Source: Thiomicrospira sp. WB1 | Lineage (GTDB): Bacteria; Pseudomonadota; Gammaproteobacteria; Thiomicrospirales; Thiomicrospiraceae | NCBI RefSeq assembly: GCF_001507535.1 | Contig: NZ_LQBN01000002.1 | Coordinates: 434,001-498,000, forward strand | DNA: 64,000 nucleotides | Direction: 5' to 3' | In this document: one piece after another, positions 9,331 through 22,283 of the stretch | How positions within the stretch are numbered: position 1 is the first letter of the stretch | Layout of the letters: the number at the start of each line of letters is the position of its first letter | Program-made: the position numbers and the translations under genes | The notes under the pieces: generated by a model | Told to the model about the DNA's origin: nothing | What the model saw: the letters and a program-made list of their open reading frames with translations, nothing else | Databases searched by the model: none

Positions 9331-9912
9331 TTAAGCGGTCAGACGATAAGCAATATAAACGGCTATGAGAGCAACCAGCAACCAACCGAGAAGGTCAACA
9401 CTGGCTCGAAGGCGAGATTCAAAGCGTTCACCGCCCCACTTCATCAGTCCTGCGACCAGAAAAAAGCGTGCACCGCGTCCAATCAATGAGGCTATGATGA
9501 ATGGCAGCAAGGCCATGTGTGCGGCGCCGGCGGCGATGGTAAAGACTTTGTAGGGAATCGGGCTGAAGCCCGCCATCAGTACGACCCAGAGGCCATACTG
9601 GTCAAAAAAGCTGGCAGCCTTATCGAAGGTGGCGTCATGGCCGGTGGCTTCCAGCCAGGGCCAGACCACGTCCAGCAGTGTGTAGCCAATGACATAACCC
9701 AGCAGGCCCCCGAGCACCGAAAACACGGTGGTGAGCCAGGCGTAATAAAATGCCTTTTCCGGTCTGGCCAGACTCATGGGCATCAGCATCACATCTGGCG
9801 GGATCGGGAAAAACGAGGATTCGGCAAAGCTCAAACCACAGAGATAATGCGGTGCTTTGGGGTGTTTTGACCAGCGAAGCACCTGGTCGTACAAAGGGGT
9901 AAAAAGTTTCAA
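9331..9912 (-). CDS. yqaA: YqaA family membrane protein (DedA/SNARE-associated fold)
   Basis: A 193-residue inner-membrane protein with about four to five hydrophobic segments. It carries the DedA-type motif GLSFAESSFFPIPPD near the N-terminus and AGFSPIPYKVFTIAAG in the middle, both re-entrant-loop sequences of this family. DedA-fold proteins are linked to lipid carrier or undecaprenyl-phosphate traffic, which is knowledge of relatives, not of this protein. It follows pcm on the same strand, the order seen in surE-pcm-yqaA-nlpD-rpoS loci, but nlpD and rpoS do not follow here. Confidence 0.85.
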   Translation of the reverse strand: MKLFTPLYDQVLRWSKHPKAPHYLCGLSFAESSFFPIPPDVMLMPMSLARPEKAFYYAWLTTVFSVLGGLLGYVIGYTLLDVVWPWLEATGHDATFDKAASFFDQYGLWVVLMAGFSPIPYKVFTIAAGAAHMALLPFIIASLIGRGARFFLVAGLMKWGGERFESRLRASVDLLGWLLVALIAVYIAYRLTA

Positions 9913-9959
9913 AACCGTCCTTTTTCAGCGTATGTTAGACAACATAATGGCTGGTAAAT

Positions 9960-10661
9960 TTAATCATGCGAAGTCGAATCAACCCCGGTGAGCATGGGCA
10001 CAAATCGCACCGCACCCAGATCGGTTTCAACCCAGCCGGAGGGTGTGCGGGTCCAGCCCTGCAGGGTTTGGGTTTCACCCCCTACCGGCGCCACCAAACG
10101 CCCATTGATCGCGACCTGATCCAGCAAGCGTTCGGGCAGAGTTTCAGGCGCAGCCGCAGAGAGGATGGCATCAAACGGGGCCTGATCGGGCAGCCCCTCA
10201 AACCCATCCGCCAATTTGACGTGAACATTGTCGAGGTCGAGCTGAGCAATCGCCTGTTTGGCCCGAAGGTAGAGCGGCTTGATTCGCTCCAGAGTCCAGA
10301 CCTGTTCGGCCAGCAAGCCAAGCAACGCGGCCTGATAACCCGAACCGGTGCCGATTTCCATCACCCCGTGCAAGGGCTCTGTGCGCTCGCGCAAGATAAA
10401 ATCCAGCATAATGGCGACCACCTGCGGCTGAGAGATGGTCTGGGCATGACCAATTGGCAAGGCGCTGTCTTCATAGGCGCGGGAGGCCATGGCTTCGTCC
10501 ATAAACAAATGGCGCGGGGTTACCCGCATGGCATAGGCAACACTGGGATGCAATGAGAGGGTTTGCTCCAGACGGTCAATCAACCGGTCTCGCGTTCGCT
10601 GCGAGGTCATGCCCACGCCCTGCAGACGCTCAAACTGGTCGTTGGGATACGTCAGCTTCAT
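9960..10661 (-). CDS. pcm: Protein-L-isoaspartate O-methyltransferase
   Basis: Methylates L-isoaspartyl residues in damaged proteins using S-adenosylmethionine. The 233-residue protein has the SAM-binding motif [15 protein letters not shown], the upstream conserved [13 protein letters not shown] substrate segment, and the C-terminal LVAPVGGE motif. Its ATG overlaps the surE stop as ATGA, so it is translationally coupled. A roughly 15-residue N-terminal extension precedes the usual start; an internal ATG ([12 protein letters not shown]) could be used instead. Confidence 0.93.
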   Translation of the reverse strand: MKLTYPNDQFERLQGVGMTSQRTRDRLIDRLEQTLSLHPSVAYAMRVTPRHLFMDEAMASRAYEDSALPIGHAQTISQPQVVAIMLDFILRERTEPLHGVMEIGTGSGYQAALLGLLAEQVWTLERIKPLYLRAKQAIAQLDLDNVHVKLADGFEGLPDQAPFDAILSAAAPETLPERLLDQVAINGRLVAPVGGETQTLQGWTRTPSGWVETDLGAVRFVPMLTGVDSTSHD

Positions 10662-11422
10662 AGCCCTTGCTTACCACTTTTGGCCAGCCAGTCGTTCAAC
10701 TGAGATTGCATGGTGTAATGCGTGAGGTCAATTTTCAGAGGCGTGATGGAAACGTAACCGGATTCCACCGCATGAAAATCCGTGCCTTCGGACGCATCCT
10801 GCGCCTCACCGGCCGGCCCCACCCAGTAGATGGGCTTGCCCCGAGGGTCGGTGGTGGCCACCACTTTTTCCGAGGCGTGACGTTTGCCCAAGCGAGTGAT
10901 TCGCACCCCTTTGATGGCGTCATAAGGGCGATCCGGGACATTGATATTAAGAATGGTGTCGGGATCGAGTAACAACGACGGCAACTCATCCAGCAAGGAC
11001 TGCATTACTCGCGCCGCCGTTTCAAAATATTCATCCCCGCACAAAGATACCGCAATCGATGGTTTGCCCAGAAACCGGCCTTCTGTCGCCGCCGCCACCG
11101 TACCGGAATAAAGCACGTCATCGCCCATGTTCGCCCCGGCATTGATCCCGGAAATGACCATGTCCGGCTGGGGGGTCAAGGCGCCATTCACCGCCAGATG
11201 CACGCAATCAGTCGGGGTGCCGTCCACACTGTATACATTGGGCGCTTCACGATTCATGCGTAACGGAGCCATCAGCGTCAAAGCGTTGCTCGCGGCACTG
11301 CGATTGCGTTCCGGTGCGACCAGTACTCGATTTTCGCACCAGCTTAAGCCCTCAAGCACCTCCCATAGAGCGCGAATGCCCGGCGCCTGAAAACCGTCGT
11401 CATTGGATAAAAGCACGTTCAT
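10658..11422 (-). CDS. surE: 5'/3'-nucleotidase SurE
   Basis: A metal-dependent nucleotidase of 254 residues linked to stationary-phase survival. The N-terminal metal site LLSNDDGF, the loop [13 protein letters not shown], and the [27 protein letters not shown] core are intact. It is first in a surE-pcm-yqaA run and divergent from the Smr gene. Confidence 0.96.
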   Translation of the reverse strand: MNVLLSNDDGFQAPGIRALWEVLEGLSWCENRVLVAPERNRSAASNALTLMAPLRMNREAPNVYSVDGTPTDCVHLAVNGALTPQPDMVISGINAGANMGDDVLYSGTVAAATEGRFLGKPSIAVSLCGDEYFETAARVMQSLLDELPSLLLDPDTILNINVPDRPYDAIKGVRITRLGKRHASEKVVATTDPRGKPIYWVGPAGEAQDASEGTDFHAVESGYVSITPLKIDLTHYTMQSQLNDWLAKSGKQGL

Positions 11423-11532
11423 GGTGAGTCCATTCCATTAAACACAGGTAAAAACCGCCCTGAGAGACGGTTTGCAACCCGAGGCAATCTGTTATCATTT
11501 GCGCAAGCCCATTCGCATTAACGCACCCTCTG

Positions 11533-12102
11533 ATGAGCAAAACGACCCCGGAAGATCAGGACCTGTTTCGACAAGCCATGTCGGATGTCACGCCACTGCA
11601 AGCCAAAACACCGCGTTTATCGCAGGAGTCAACCCGAACCCGTCAGGCACAGGCGGCCAAACGCCGCGCTTTTCAGCGCTTGCGCCAACCCGTGCAAAAT
11701 GACGCGTCCGAATTCGATTTCGACCAGTCGGGACTGGCGTCAACCCAGCCTGTGAGCCAGCATGCGTCGCTGGCTTTCAAGCGTGCGCCTTGCGACCCCA
11801 AGACCTGGAAAAAACTCAAACAGGGGCGCTTTCCGGTGGAAACAACGCTTGACCTACACGGAATGACGGTGGCGCAGGCTGAACAGGCCATTTTGCAATG
11901 TCTGCAGGACGCCCTCGCTCACCGCGAAAAACAATTACTGATCATCCACGGCAAAGGTTATAACGCCGAAGACAACCTGCCCAAGCTGAAAAACCTGGTC
12001 AATCAGTTGCTGCCGACCTGCCCGCCTGTGCTGGCTTTTTGCAGTGCTCAGCCCAAAGACGGCGGTCTTGGCAGTGTTTACGTGCGCTTGCGTCTGGATT
12101 AA
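11533..12102 (+). CDS. Smr domain protein (YdaL/SmrA-like)
   Basis: A 189-residue protein with a charged, flexible N-terminal half and a C-terminal Smr domain. The LDLHGMT motif, the IIHGKGYN motif and the terminal GGLGSVYVRL all fit the MutS2-related Smr nuclease fold. Stand-alone Smr proteins are thought to nick nucleic acids; the substrate is uncertain, and some relatives cleave mRNA at stalled ribosomes. It overlaps the convergent ftsB by 4 nt at the 3' ends. Confidence 0.85.
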   Translation: MSKTTPEDQDLFRQAMSDVTPLQAKTPRLSQESTRTRQAQAAKRRAFQRLRQPVQNDASEFDFDQSGLASTQPVSQHASLAFKRAPCDPKTWKKLKQGRFPVETTLDLHGMTVAQAEQAILQCLQDALAHREKQLLIIHGKGYNAEDNLPKLKNLVNQLLPTCPPVLAFCSAQPKDGGLGSVYVRLRLD

Positions 12103-12434
12103 CGCTCTGACACCGTGCCACTGGCGCCTTCACCCGGCTTAGCATCATTCTGGTCTCCTGCCGGCAGCTCGATCACCTTCACAAAGACCTCGTCCTGACC
12201 GATCATTCCCAGCTTGTGGCGGGCGATCGTCTCAATGGCCTGTGTATTGGTCTGCAGATCGATGATTTCGCGTTTAAGCAGGGTGTTCTCAGCCGATAAT
12301 TCATCCAACTGGGCCTGCATGCTGGAGAGTTCCTGGTTGAGCGTCATGACCTGAACCAGACCACCGTCCGAAGACAGCAAACGCATCCAGATCACAATCA
12401 ACGCCAGCCCCAGAATGCCCAGCAGCCACTTCAT
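12099..12434 (-). CDS. ftsB: Cell division protein FtsB
   Basis: A bitopic divisome protein that bridges FtsL and FtsQ. The 111-residue product has one N-terminal membrane segment (WLLGILGLALIVIWMRLL), a periplasmic coiled coil rich in Leu/Glu (LNQELSSMQAQLDEL), and the conserved ETIARHKLGMI near the end. It lies 9 nt after eno, the usual place in gammaproteobacteria. The C-terminal tail (after VIELP) is poorly conserved and charged. ispD, often next, is not here. Confidence 0.93.
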   Translation of the reverse strand: MKWLLGILGLALIVIWMRLLSSDGGLVQVMTLNQELSSMQAQLDELSAENTLLKREIIDLQTNTQAIETIARHKLGMIGQDEVFVKVIELPAGDQNDAKPGEGASGTVSER

Positions 12435-12443
12435 GGCAATCGC

Positions 12444-16434
<3,991 letters not shown>

Positions 16435-16528
16435 TCACTGGCCGTGCTGACAAGGTCTTTAGACTCGATGATGACAAATGCCCGTAACCCAACGGCCCGT
16501 TTTGTGAATACGATCAGAATGGATTCGT

Positions 16529-16557
16529 ATTATAGACATTTTCCCGAATCAGAGCAA
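16529..16557 (-). promoter_or_regulatory. Sigma-70-like promoter for pyrG-kdsA
   Basis: On the minus strand TTGCTC (16557-16552) and TATAAT (16534-16529) are spaced by 17 nt, about 195 nt upstream of the pyrG ATG. The long leader contains no stem-loop I consider convincing. Confidence 0.65.
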
Positions 16558-16596
16558 ACCGGAGTCGCGTTCAAGCGCCATTTTCTGTTTTGTTTG

Positions 16597-17964
16597 TCAC
16601 CGTTTTATCCCGGCCTGTTTTTGGGGATCATACCCCAATAACACGCCCTGTTGAATGCTTTGTTTGTCCGGCTCATAGAGCACTGGCCAGACCCGCCTTT
16701 GCCACCAAGGAATTCTTTGGTCCCGAAACCATTGTTTGATCTTTTTTCTGTCCGGGCGTTGTGCCAGCCAATCCGCCGGCAAGGCCGCGATCTTAGCTGT
16801 GGGCCGGGTCGTTTCAAAGGCGTCCAGCGCGTCAAGCAGGCAAACGGCTTCAAACTGGTGGCCATGGGGAGAAAATTCAGTCAATGCCACCTCATAGACC
16901 TCATCCGGGTTTTGCAGATAATACAGGCGCCCTTGATCGATTCGCACCATCGTCTTATCAGGGGTTTGTGAAAGCAACCATTGTGGGTGCGCCTGGACAT
17001 CGGCGTTTTGCAATTGATTCAAACACCACTCCAACAGCTTTGCTGACGGAGGCTCTGGCCAGAAGCGCCGGGCCCAATAACGAATCAGGTTTTTCAGACG
17101 GACTCGATCCGGCGCCTTCTCATCCGACACGGCCAGCAGCGGGCGAAGATCCAGATGAAAAGGCGTATGATTCAGACCGGTAAGGTCCTGTTCGGCCAAT
17201 GTATTGAGCAGCGCATTGGCTTCCTGCATCCATTGCGCGGTCTGAGAGGCTTTTTGCTCAAACGCCGGCCAGATTGACTTGAGCACCGGCATGACTTCAT
17301 GACGGACACGGTTACGCTGGTACTGAGGGCAGGCATTGCTGGGGTCTTCCACCCATCTCAACCCCTCAGACTGAGCGTAGGCCTGCAAGGCGGTCCGCGA
17401 GAAGTCCAGCAAAGGTCGCAGGAGCGTGATCTGTGCCGCCCCCGGCACAGAACCAACTGAGGGCATACCACTTAAGCCGCTGACACCGGCTCCTCGCCCC
17501 AGTCGTTGAATCATGGTTTCTGCCTGATCGTCCGCATGATGCGCGGTGAGCACACAAACCCGGGCATTAGCGGATGCGGCCTGGTCGGTAAGCTGCTGTT
17601 GCCAGCTTTGAGCCAATTGAGTCAGGGCGCGATAGCGGGCCGTGCGCGCAGCCGCCTCCGGACCACCTTCGTCAGCAAGGGTGACAGGCTGCGATTCAAA
17701 TGAAAGAGATCGGGTTCGACACAGCTGTTGGCAGAAGCGTTGCCAGTCGCCGGCAGCCGCTTGAAGCTGGTGATTGATGTGAACAGCATGAATGCGCTCA
17801 CTGGGCACGGTTTGCGCTAACAGGTGCAAAAGCACCACCGAGTCCAAACCGCCGCTGAGAGCAACCAGATAATGAGGATTTTCAACGTCTTGGGTTAGAG
17901 CGTTCAGACGCTGTTTAAACGCCTCAAGGGGCATTGAGTCAAACGTTAAGGCAGCCGCCCTCAC
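16597..17964 (-). CDS. tilS: tRNA(Ile)-lysidine synthetase
   Basis: Modifies C34 of the AUA-reading isoleucine tRNA to lysidine. The PP-loop ATPase motif SGGLDS (residues 37-42) is clear, followed by the HHADDQAETMIQRLGRGAG segment and the RNRVRHEVMP motif. The C-terminal tRNA-binding region ends in QQGVLLGYDPQ. The length of 455 residues is normal. It lies 9 nt after accA on the same strand. Confidence 0.95.
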   Translation of the reverse strand: MRAAALTFDSMPLEAFKQRLNALTQDVENPHYLVALSGGLDSVVLLHLLAQTVPSERIHAVHINHQLQAAAGDWQRFCQQLCRTRSLSFESQPVTLADEGGPEAAARTARYRALTQLAQSWQQQLTDQAASANARVCVLTAHHADDQAETMIQRLGRGAGVSGLSGMPSVGSVPGAAQITLLRPLLDFSRTALQAYAQSEGLRWVEDPSNACPQYQRNRVRHEVMPVLKSIWPAFEQKASQTAQWMQEANALLNTLAEQDLTGLNHTPFHLDLRPLLAVSDEKAPDRVRLKNLIRYWARRFWPEPPSAKLLEWCLNQLQNADVQAHPQWLLSQTPDKTMVRIDQGRLYYLQNPDEVYEVALTEFSPHGHQFEAVCLLDALDAFETTRPTAKIAALPADWLAQRPDRKKIKQWFRDQRIPWWQRRVWPVLYEPDKQSIQQGVLLGYDPQKQAGIKR

Positions 17965-17973
17965 GATTTCAGG

Positions 17974-18930
17974 TTACCCCTCAAAGTTGCCGTATTGCAT
18001 GTAACGCTGATAGCGGGTGTCAAGCAAACTTTCCATGGATTGATTTTTGACAATGTCCAGCTGATGCAACAGGGCTTCTTTCAGAGCCGCAGCGGCTTTT
18101 TCCGGCTGACGGTGAGCGCCGCCCAAGGGTTCCGTCACAATCTGATCCACCAGCCCCAATTCTTTCAGTCGGTTGGCGGTAATGCCGAGCGCTTCGGCGG
18201 CATCCGCAGCATTGGCCGCGTCTTTCCACAGAATGGAGGCACACCCTTCCGGAGAAATGACCGAATAAGTGCTGTATTGCATCATCAAAGTGGCATCCCC
18301 CACACCAATGGCCAAGGCCCCACCGGAGCCCCCTTCGCCGATCACCGTGCAGATAATGGGCACCGAAAGCTGCGACATTTCGATCAGATTACGGGCGATG
18401 GCCTCAGACTGACCGCGCTCTTCGGCGTTGATCCCAGGGTAAGCACCCGGGGTATCGATAAAAGTAAGCACCGGCAGACCAAAGGTTTCCGCCGTTTTCA
18501 TCAAGCGCAATGCTTTTCGGTACCCCTCCGGCTTGGGCATGCCGAAATTTCGGTGAATTTTGTCTTTGGTATCGCGCCCTTTCTGCTGACCGATCACCAT
18601 GACGGCCTGGCCATCAATGCGGGCAAGCCCGCCCACAATCGCCGGATCATCGGCAAATGCACGATCGCCATGCATCTCTTTGAAATCAGTAAAAATGTGC
18701 TTGATGTAGTCCAGCATGTAGGGTCGTTGCGGATGGCGAGCCAACTGAGCCACCTGGACATCGGACAGTTTGCTGAAGATCGACTGGGTTACATTACGGC
18801 TTTTTTCTTCCAAAGCCGAGACTTCTTTGAGCAGATCCATGTCATCTGAGCCATCCAGATGACGCAATTCATCAATCTTTGCTTCCAACTCTGCAATCGG
18901 CTTTTCAAAATCCAAAAATTCCAGTTTCAT
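17974..18930 (-). CDS. accA: Acetyl-CoA carboxylase carboxyltransferase subunit alpha
   Basis: Partners with AccD to transfer carboxyl from biotin carboxyl carrier protein to acetyl-CoA. The start at 18930 gives [19 protein letters not shown], the family N-terminus and 318 residues; the open frame extends upstream to 19053 but that part matches nothing. The core [15 protein letters not shown] and [16 protein letters not shown] are intact. It is first in accA-tilS. Confidence 0.97.
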   Translation of the reverse strand: MKLEFLDFEKPIAELEAKIDELRHLDGSDDMDLLKEVSALEEKSRNVTQSIFSKLSDVQVAQLARHPQRPYMLDYIKHIFTDFKEMHGDRAFADDPAIVGGLARIDGQAVMVIGQQKGRDTKDKIHRNFGMPKPEGYRKALRLMKTAETFGLPVLTFIDTPGAYPGINAEERGQSEAIARNLIEMSQLSVPIICTVIGEGGSGGALAIGVGDATLMMQYSTYSVISPEGCASILWKDAANAADAAEALGITANRLKELGLVDQIVTEPLGGAHRQPEKAAAALKEALLHQLDIVKNQSMESLLDTRYQRYMQYGNFEG

Positions 18931-19036
18931 TGTCTTGTCCGTTGTTGTCTCCGAATCATGGTTCATTACGCGAACGGGCCAATGCCCGCCAAGCTCTGAC
19001 ACCAAAGAATCGGGGTTTGCTTCAAATCTTTCGCGT

Positions 19037-19045
19037 ATTCTAGCA
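19037..19045 (-). promoter_or_regulatory. Possible extended -10 promoter for accA
   Basis: On the minus strand TGC precedes TAGAAT (19042-19037), an extended -10 arrangement about 110 nt upstream of accA. No good -35 is visible. Confidence 0.35.
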
Positions 19046-19100
19046 AACTGCACGAAATTGTGCTCACTGCAAGTAGGCTTGCATTGTTGTCTTTCTTTTT

Positions 19101-19112
19101 ACCAGGCCTGGT
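19101..19112. repeat. Iterated palindrome copy 5 (at the ycaO stop codon)
   Basis: Exact ACCAGGCCTGGT with a T-rich left arm; its last base is the end of the ycaO stop codon. It lies between ycaO and accA, which run in the same direction. Confidence 0.9.
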
Positions 19113-20866
19113 TACGTTTGCTCTTGGGGGTCGGCTTTCGCAGAGCGCAGACGATTGTGTACTTGACACAATGCCTGATGCGCTTCACTGTGAGTAAAAA
19201 TGGACGCTCCCATGTCACAGCCCCGCATAAACACCTGCTTTGCCAGATGTGCCCAGACCTCTTTCACCCGGTCAGTGCCGAATAATTTCGCCTGCAGATC
19301 GGCCTGATCCATGCCTGACTGAGGGGACAAACGTGCTTCCAACGCAAACGCCAGTGCTTGATAAAAGCCCTGCAGGGACGCATCCTGCTGGTAAATTGCC
19401 GCCAGCTCGACCGCTTCCAACGCTTCTTCCAGTGCGCCAAGGCGCAACAGCACAAACAAACGCAGGTCCGCCACCATCAATCTGGCCCAAAGGGTGCCGG
19501 GGTCCGGTATCAGCCCCATCAGGTTCGCCACGCCCTGGTGATCGGCAAAGGCCAATTCATCCAGCCGGTCCAGAAAGGCATCAAAGTCCTGCTCAGTCGC
19601 CAAAGCAAACCAAGCCTCACGCAGTTGTCGCCCTCGGTTTTGATTGTTGTCCAGCAATTCGGTCAGCGGAAAGACTTCCGATACGCCCGGCACCACAATG
19701 CGACAGGCCGGCAGGCCGGCATAATCATAGCGTGCAATAAACACGGTGGCATTCAATCCCGCTTCAATCAGATCAATCAACCCCTGGCGCTGGGCAGCCG
19801 TGGTGGCGACATCCGCCAGATACGGCAGAGGCGTTTGGGCTTGCCAGTGCACAAATTCAAAATCAGGTTGATCGGAAATAAAGCGAGCATGCAACCAACC
19901 GCTGGAATCAATAAAGTGATTTTCAATGTTTTCGTCCGATGCCACCATGGTTTCATCAAACACTGGCACATCAAATCCGTCCAGATCATTCAGCTGTCGC
20001 CCCTGAAGGGCTTCGGTCATCGCTCGTTCCAGTGCCACCTCAAACAGAGGGTGCGCTCCGAATGAGGCAAAGCAACGTCCGTTTTCCTGATCAAACAGCG
20101 TCACATTCATCACCGGATAATGACCGCCCAAAGAGGCGTCCCGCACAGAGACTTCCAGGCCCTGCGCCCGCATGGCCGCCAAGGCCTGTGTGACCACCGG
20201 ATATGCCTTAAGAACCGATTCCGGTACTTCGGGCAGACAGAGATTTTGTCGTAAGATCTTTGCCTTAACCCAGCGTTCCAGTATTTCAGATAGACCTTGG
20301 GTTTCGGCTTCGTCAAACGAGTTCCCGGCGCTTAGCCCATTGCTGGCATACAAATTACTCAAAAGATTGGCAGGGAAATAGACGGTTTTTTGCTCAGACA
20401 CCGCTTCAAGCGGCAAACATCGAATCCGGTCGGTCTGATCATTCAAACTCAACAGATCTTCGGCCTCCCATTCCTCATGCGGATCATAAAGAGCCCACAG
20501 CGCCGGCGTCAGACAGTTTCGATAGTCTTCCAATGCAAAGGACTTTTCGTAGGGGAAATAAAGCCAGTTCTTTGCACCGGGTTCCTGGCACAAATAATAG
20601 TCTGAGAAAAAATAATTGGTCTGCAGCCGCTCAAGGTACTCGCCCAGTGCACTGGCCAGGGTCGCCTTTCGACTTGCCCCTTTGCCATTGGTAAAAAGAG
20701 CCGGGCAGAAACGGTCTTTGATGTGCAGCCAGTAGACGTTTTCCACCGGGTTAGCGGCTTTGGCCTGGTGAATGTCAAACCCCAAATCGGACAGAGACGA
20801 TTGCATCCGTGCAATCGAGTCTTCCAGACAGGCATCTTTGCCAATGATATTGGTGCGTTCTGTCAT
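19112..20866 (-). CDS. ycaO: YcaO-domain protein, ribosomal protein S12 methylthiotransferase accessory factor type
   Basis: A 584-residue protein matching the length and layout of E. coli YcaO: a YcaO ATP-binding domain with NGKGASRKATLASALGEYLERL, ETQGLSEILERWVK and AMTEALQGRQL, followed by a helical, tetratricopeptide-like C-terminal domain (ALEEALEAVELAAIYQQDASLQGFY). The E. coli protein is linked to RimO-dependent beta-methylthiolation of ribosomal protein S12. No peptide-natural-product precursor or partner E1-like gene is next to it, which argues against a thiazole/oxazole RiPP role here. Confidence 0.88.
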   Translation of the reverse strand: MTERTNIIGKDACLEDSIARMQSSLSDLGFDIHQAKAANPVENVYWLHIKDRFCPALFTNGKGASRKATLASALGEYLERLQTNYFFSDYYLCQEPGAKNWLYFPYEKSFALEDYRNCLTPALWALYDPHEEWEAEDLLSLNDQTDRIRCLPLEAVSEQKTVYFPANLLSNLYASNGLSAGNSFDEAETQGLSEILERWVKAKILRQNLCLPEVPESVLKAYPVVTQALAAMRAQGLEVSVRDASLGGHYPVMNVTLFDQENGRCFASFGAHPLFEVALERAMTEALQGRQLNDLDGFDVPVFDETMVASDENIENHFIDSSGWLHARFISDQPDFEFVHWQAQTPLPYLADVATTAAQRQGLIDLIEAGLNATVFIARYDYAGLPACRIVVPGVSEVFPLTELLDNNQNRGRQLREAWFALATEQDFDAFLDRLDELAFADHQGVANLMGLIPDPGTLWARLMVADLRLFVLLRLGALEEALEAVELAAIYQQDASLQGFYQALAFALEARLSPQSGMDQADLQAKLFGTDRVKEVWAHLAKQVFMRGCDMGASIFTHSEAHQALCQVHNRLRSAKADPQEQT

Positions 20867-20965
20867 AATTTTCCCTGTTATCAGGCTTAAAAAGATTAAT
20901 GCATGAATTCACGCAAAAATCAGTAGAATGAAATGGAGTTGTTTCAACCGCAAAGGAGGAATACC

Positions 20966-21265
20966 ATGCGCATGTCAACTTTATCCATCGGCTTGCTTGC
21001 CAGTGTATCTTTATTAAGCACTCAGACACAGGCCTCGTCGCCGCATCCAGGCAAGGTTTTGCACGACGATGCCAACTGCATGAAGTGCCATGCGGACATG
21101 GGCTACGCCAAGCCGTCTCTTAAAAAGATGGGCGTCGACTCCTGGCCGGCTCTGAAAAAGGCCGTGTCTTATTGCGAAAGCAACCTGAACGTCGGCTGGT
21201 TTCCGGAGGAACAAGAGCAAGTGGCTGATTACTTGAACCAGGAATACTATCACTTCGATAAATAA
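20966..21265 (+). CDS. Small secreted monohaem c-type cytochrome
   Basis: The start at 20966 is chosen because AAAGGAGGA sits just upstream; an in-frame ATG at 20933 is weaker. The 99-residue product has a signal peptide (LSIGLLASVSLLSTQTQA), then a single CMKCH haem-binding motif (Cys38, Cys41, His42). No obvious Met axial ligand spacing is visible in the short mature chain, so the distal ligand is unclear. It is probably a periplasmic electron carrier or sensor of unknown partner. It is divergent from ycaO and converges on a secreted unknown. Confidence 0.8.
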   Translation: MRMSTLSIGLLASVSLLSTQTQASSPHPGKVLHDDANCMKCHADMGYAKPSLKKMGVDSWPALKKAVSYCESNLNVGWFPEEQEQVADYLNQEYYHFDK

Positions 21266-21281
21266 GCGACGACGCTAAGCA

Positions 21282-22169
21282 TCAATCTCTTTGATAAAGC
21301 CGGTCCAGGCGCTGTTGCATTGTTTGCATGACAGCGGGATCGGCTTTTTCTTTGTTGGCGTCCAGTAACGCCCCTTCCGCATCGCGAACCGCCTTGTCCA
21401 GCGCTTCGATCATGAAGTAAAGATACATGGATTCTTCCAACTGTTTCCATTGACGCTTCTCGGCGAACCAGTGCGCACGCAAAGCAGGCTGCTCTGAGAG
21501 ACGCTGTTCGATGTCGGCCAACATCCGTTCAAGCTGAGGCAGGGTTTCATGGGGCCACTTCGGGGCACCGGTTTCAGCGTCATAAAAACTTTTGCGGTGC
21601 GCGATGGCCACTTCAAACGCCGGAATCATCGGTGCCAGATCCAGTGCGGGCGCTTGGGTCACCGCACGTTCCAGGAACTCCACGGAAAGCACCGGCGCAT
21701 CCGACAGCCAGCGCGAGAAGCGAGTATGCAGGTTATTGCGGTCAATGAAATAGTGTTTGCCCACCGACAGATCCATGGCGTTTTCACCGGGGACGATGTA
21801 TTGCAGACCATCGGTGCTCAAATATTTGGTGTTCTCCCACAACTCCCAGCCGGACTCATCGGTCACCTCACCCGCTGCGTTGACGGCAATGGGTTCACAG
21901 GAAAGACCATAATCATGCCCCACCACATAATCACGCACCTGAATCTGGTAATCGCCTTCCTCGGTCACCCGTGTGACCAGGCCGGTGATAAACGCGTCGT
22001 CTTTGATCGTGGTCGAAGGAAACGCCACCAGGATGGTATCGCCTTTTTCAAAGGTCGCCGCCTGAGCTGGCGACATCAGCAACAGGGCCACCATCATCAG
22101 CAAGTCGCTCAATGATACCCACAATGTTTGGTCAGCGCTTAGCGCACGGTTGACTGTTTTCTGGTTCAT
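21282..22169 (-). CDS. Secreted protein of unknown function
   Basis: I do not recognise this 295-residue protein. The start at 22169 is set by a strong GGAGGAG ribosome-binding site; the open frame extends 11 codons further. A hydrophobic N-terminal segment (SLSDLLMMVALLLMSPAQA) followed by Ala looks like a signal peptide cleaved after AQA. The mature N-terminal half is predicted beta-rich (KGDTILVAF, GDYQIQVRDYVVG). The C-terminal half is helical and charged, with a coiled-coil-like end (MLADIEQRLSEQ, AVMQTMQQRLDRLYQ). It converges on the cytochrome gene. Confidence 0.65.
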   Translation of the reverse strand: MNQKTVNRALSADQTLWVSLSDLLMMVALLLMSPAQAATFEKGDTILVAFPSTTIKDDAFITGLVTRVTEEGDYQIQVRDYVVGHDYGLSCEPIAVNAAGEVTDESGWELWENTKYLSTDGLQYIVPGENAMDLSVGKHYFIDRNNLHTRFSRWLSDAPVLSVEFLERAVTQAPALDLAPMIPAFEVAIAHRKSFYDAETGAPKWPHETLPQLERMLADIEQRLSEQPALRAHWFAEKRQWKQLEESMYLYFMIEALDKAVRDAEGALLDANKEKADPAVMQTMQQRLDRLYQRD

Positions 22170-22249
22170 TTTGCTCTCCTCCAAACCAAACTGCTTTCCC
22201 ATTTACGCATCATAACGCGCCCAACCGGTATGCACACCACTAATCGGAG

Positions 22250-22264
22250 CATTGTCAGACAATG
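22250..22264. promoter_or_regulatory. Operator-like inverted repeat upstream of the secreted-protein gene
   Basis: CATTGTC-A-GACAATG is a 7-bp inverted repeat about 80 nt upstream of the start at 22169. Its half-site resembles that at 9261-9275. No regulator can be named. Confidence 0.3.
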
Positions 22265-22283
22265 GTCATAGAATAAAACGGGG

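Noticed and set aside
19112-20866. YcaO gene as part of a thiazole/oxazole peptide cluster
   Set aside because: No precursor peptide, dehydrogenase or E1-like partner is adjacent, and its length and C-terminal domain match the E. coli YcaO type.
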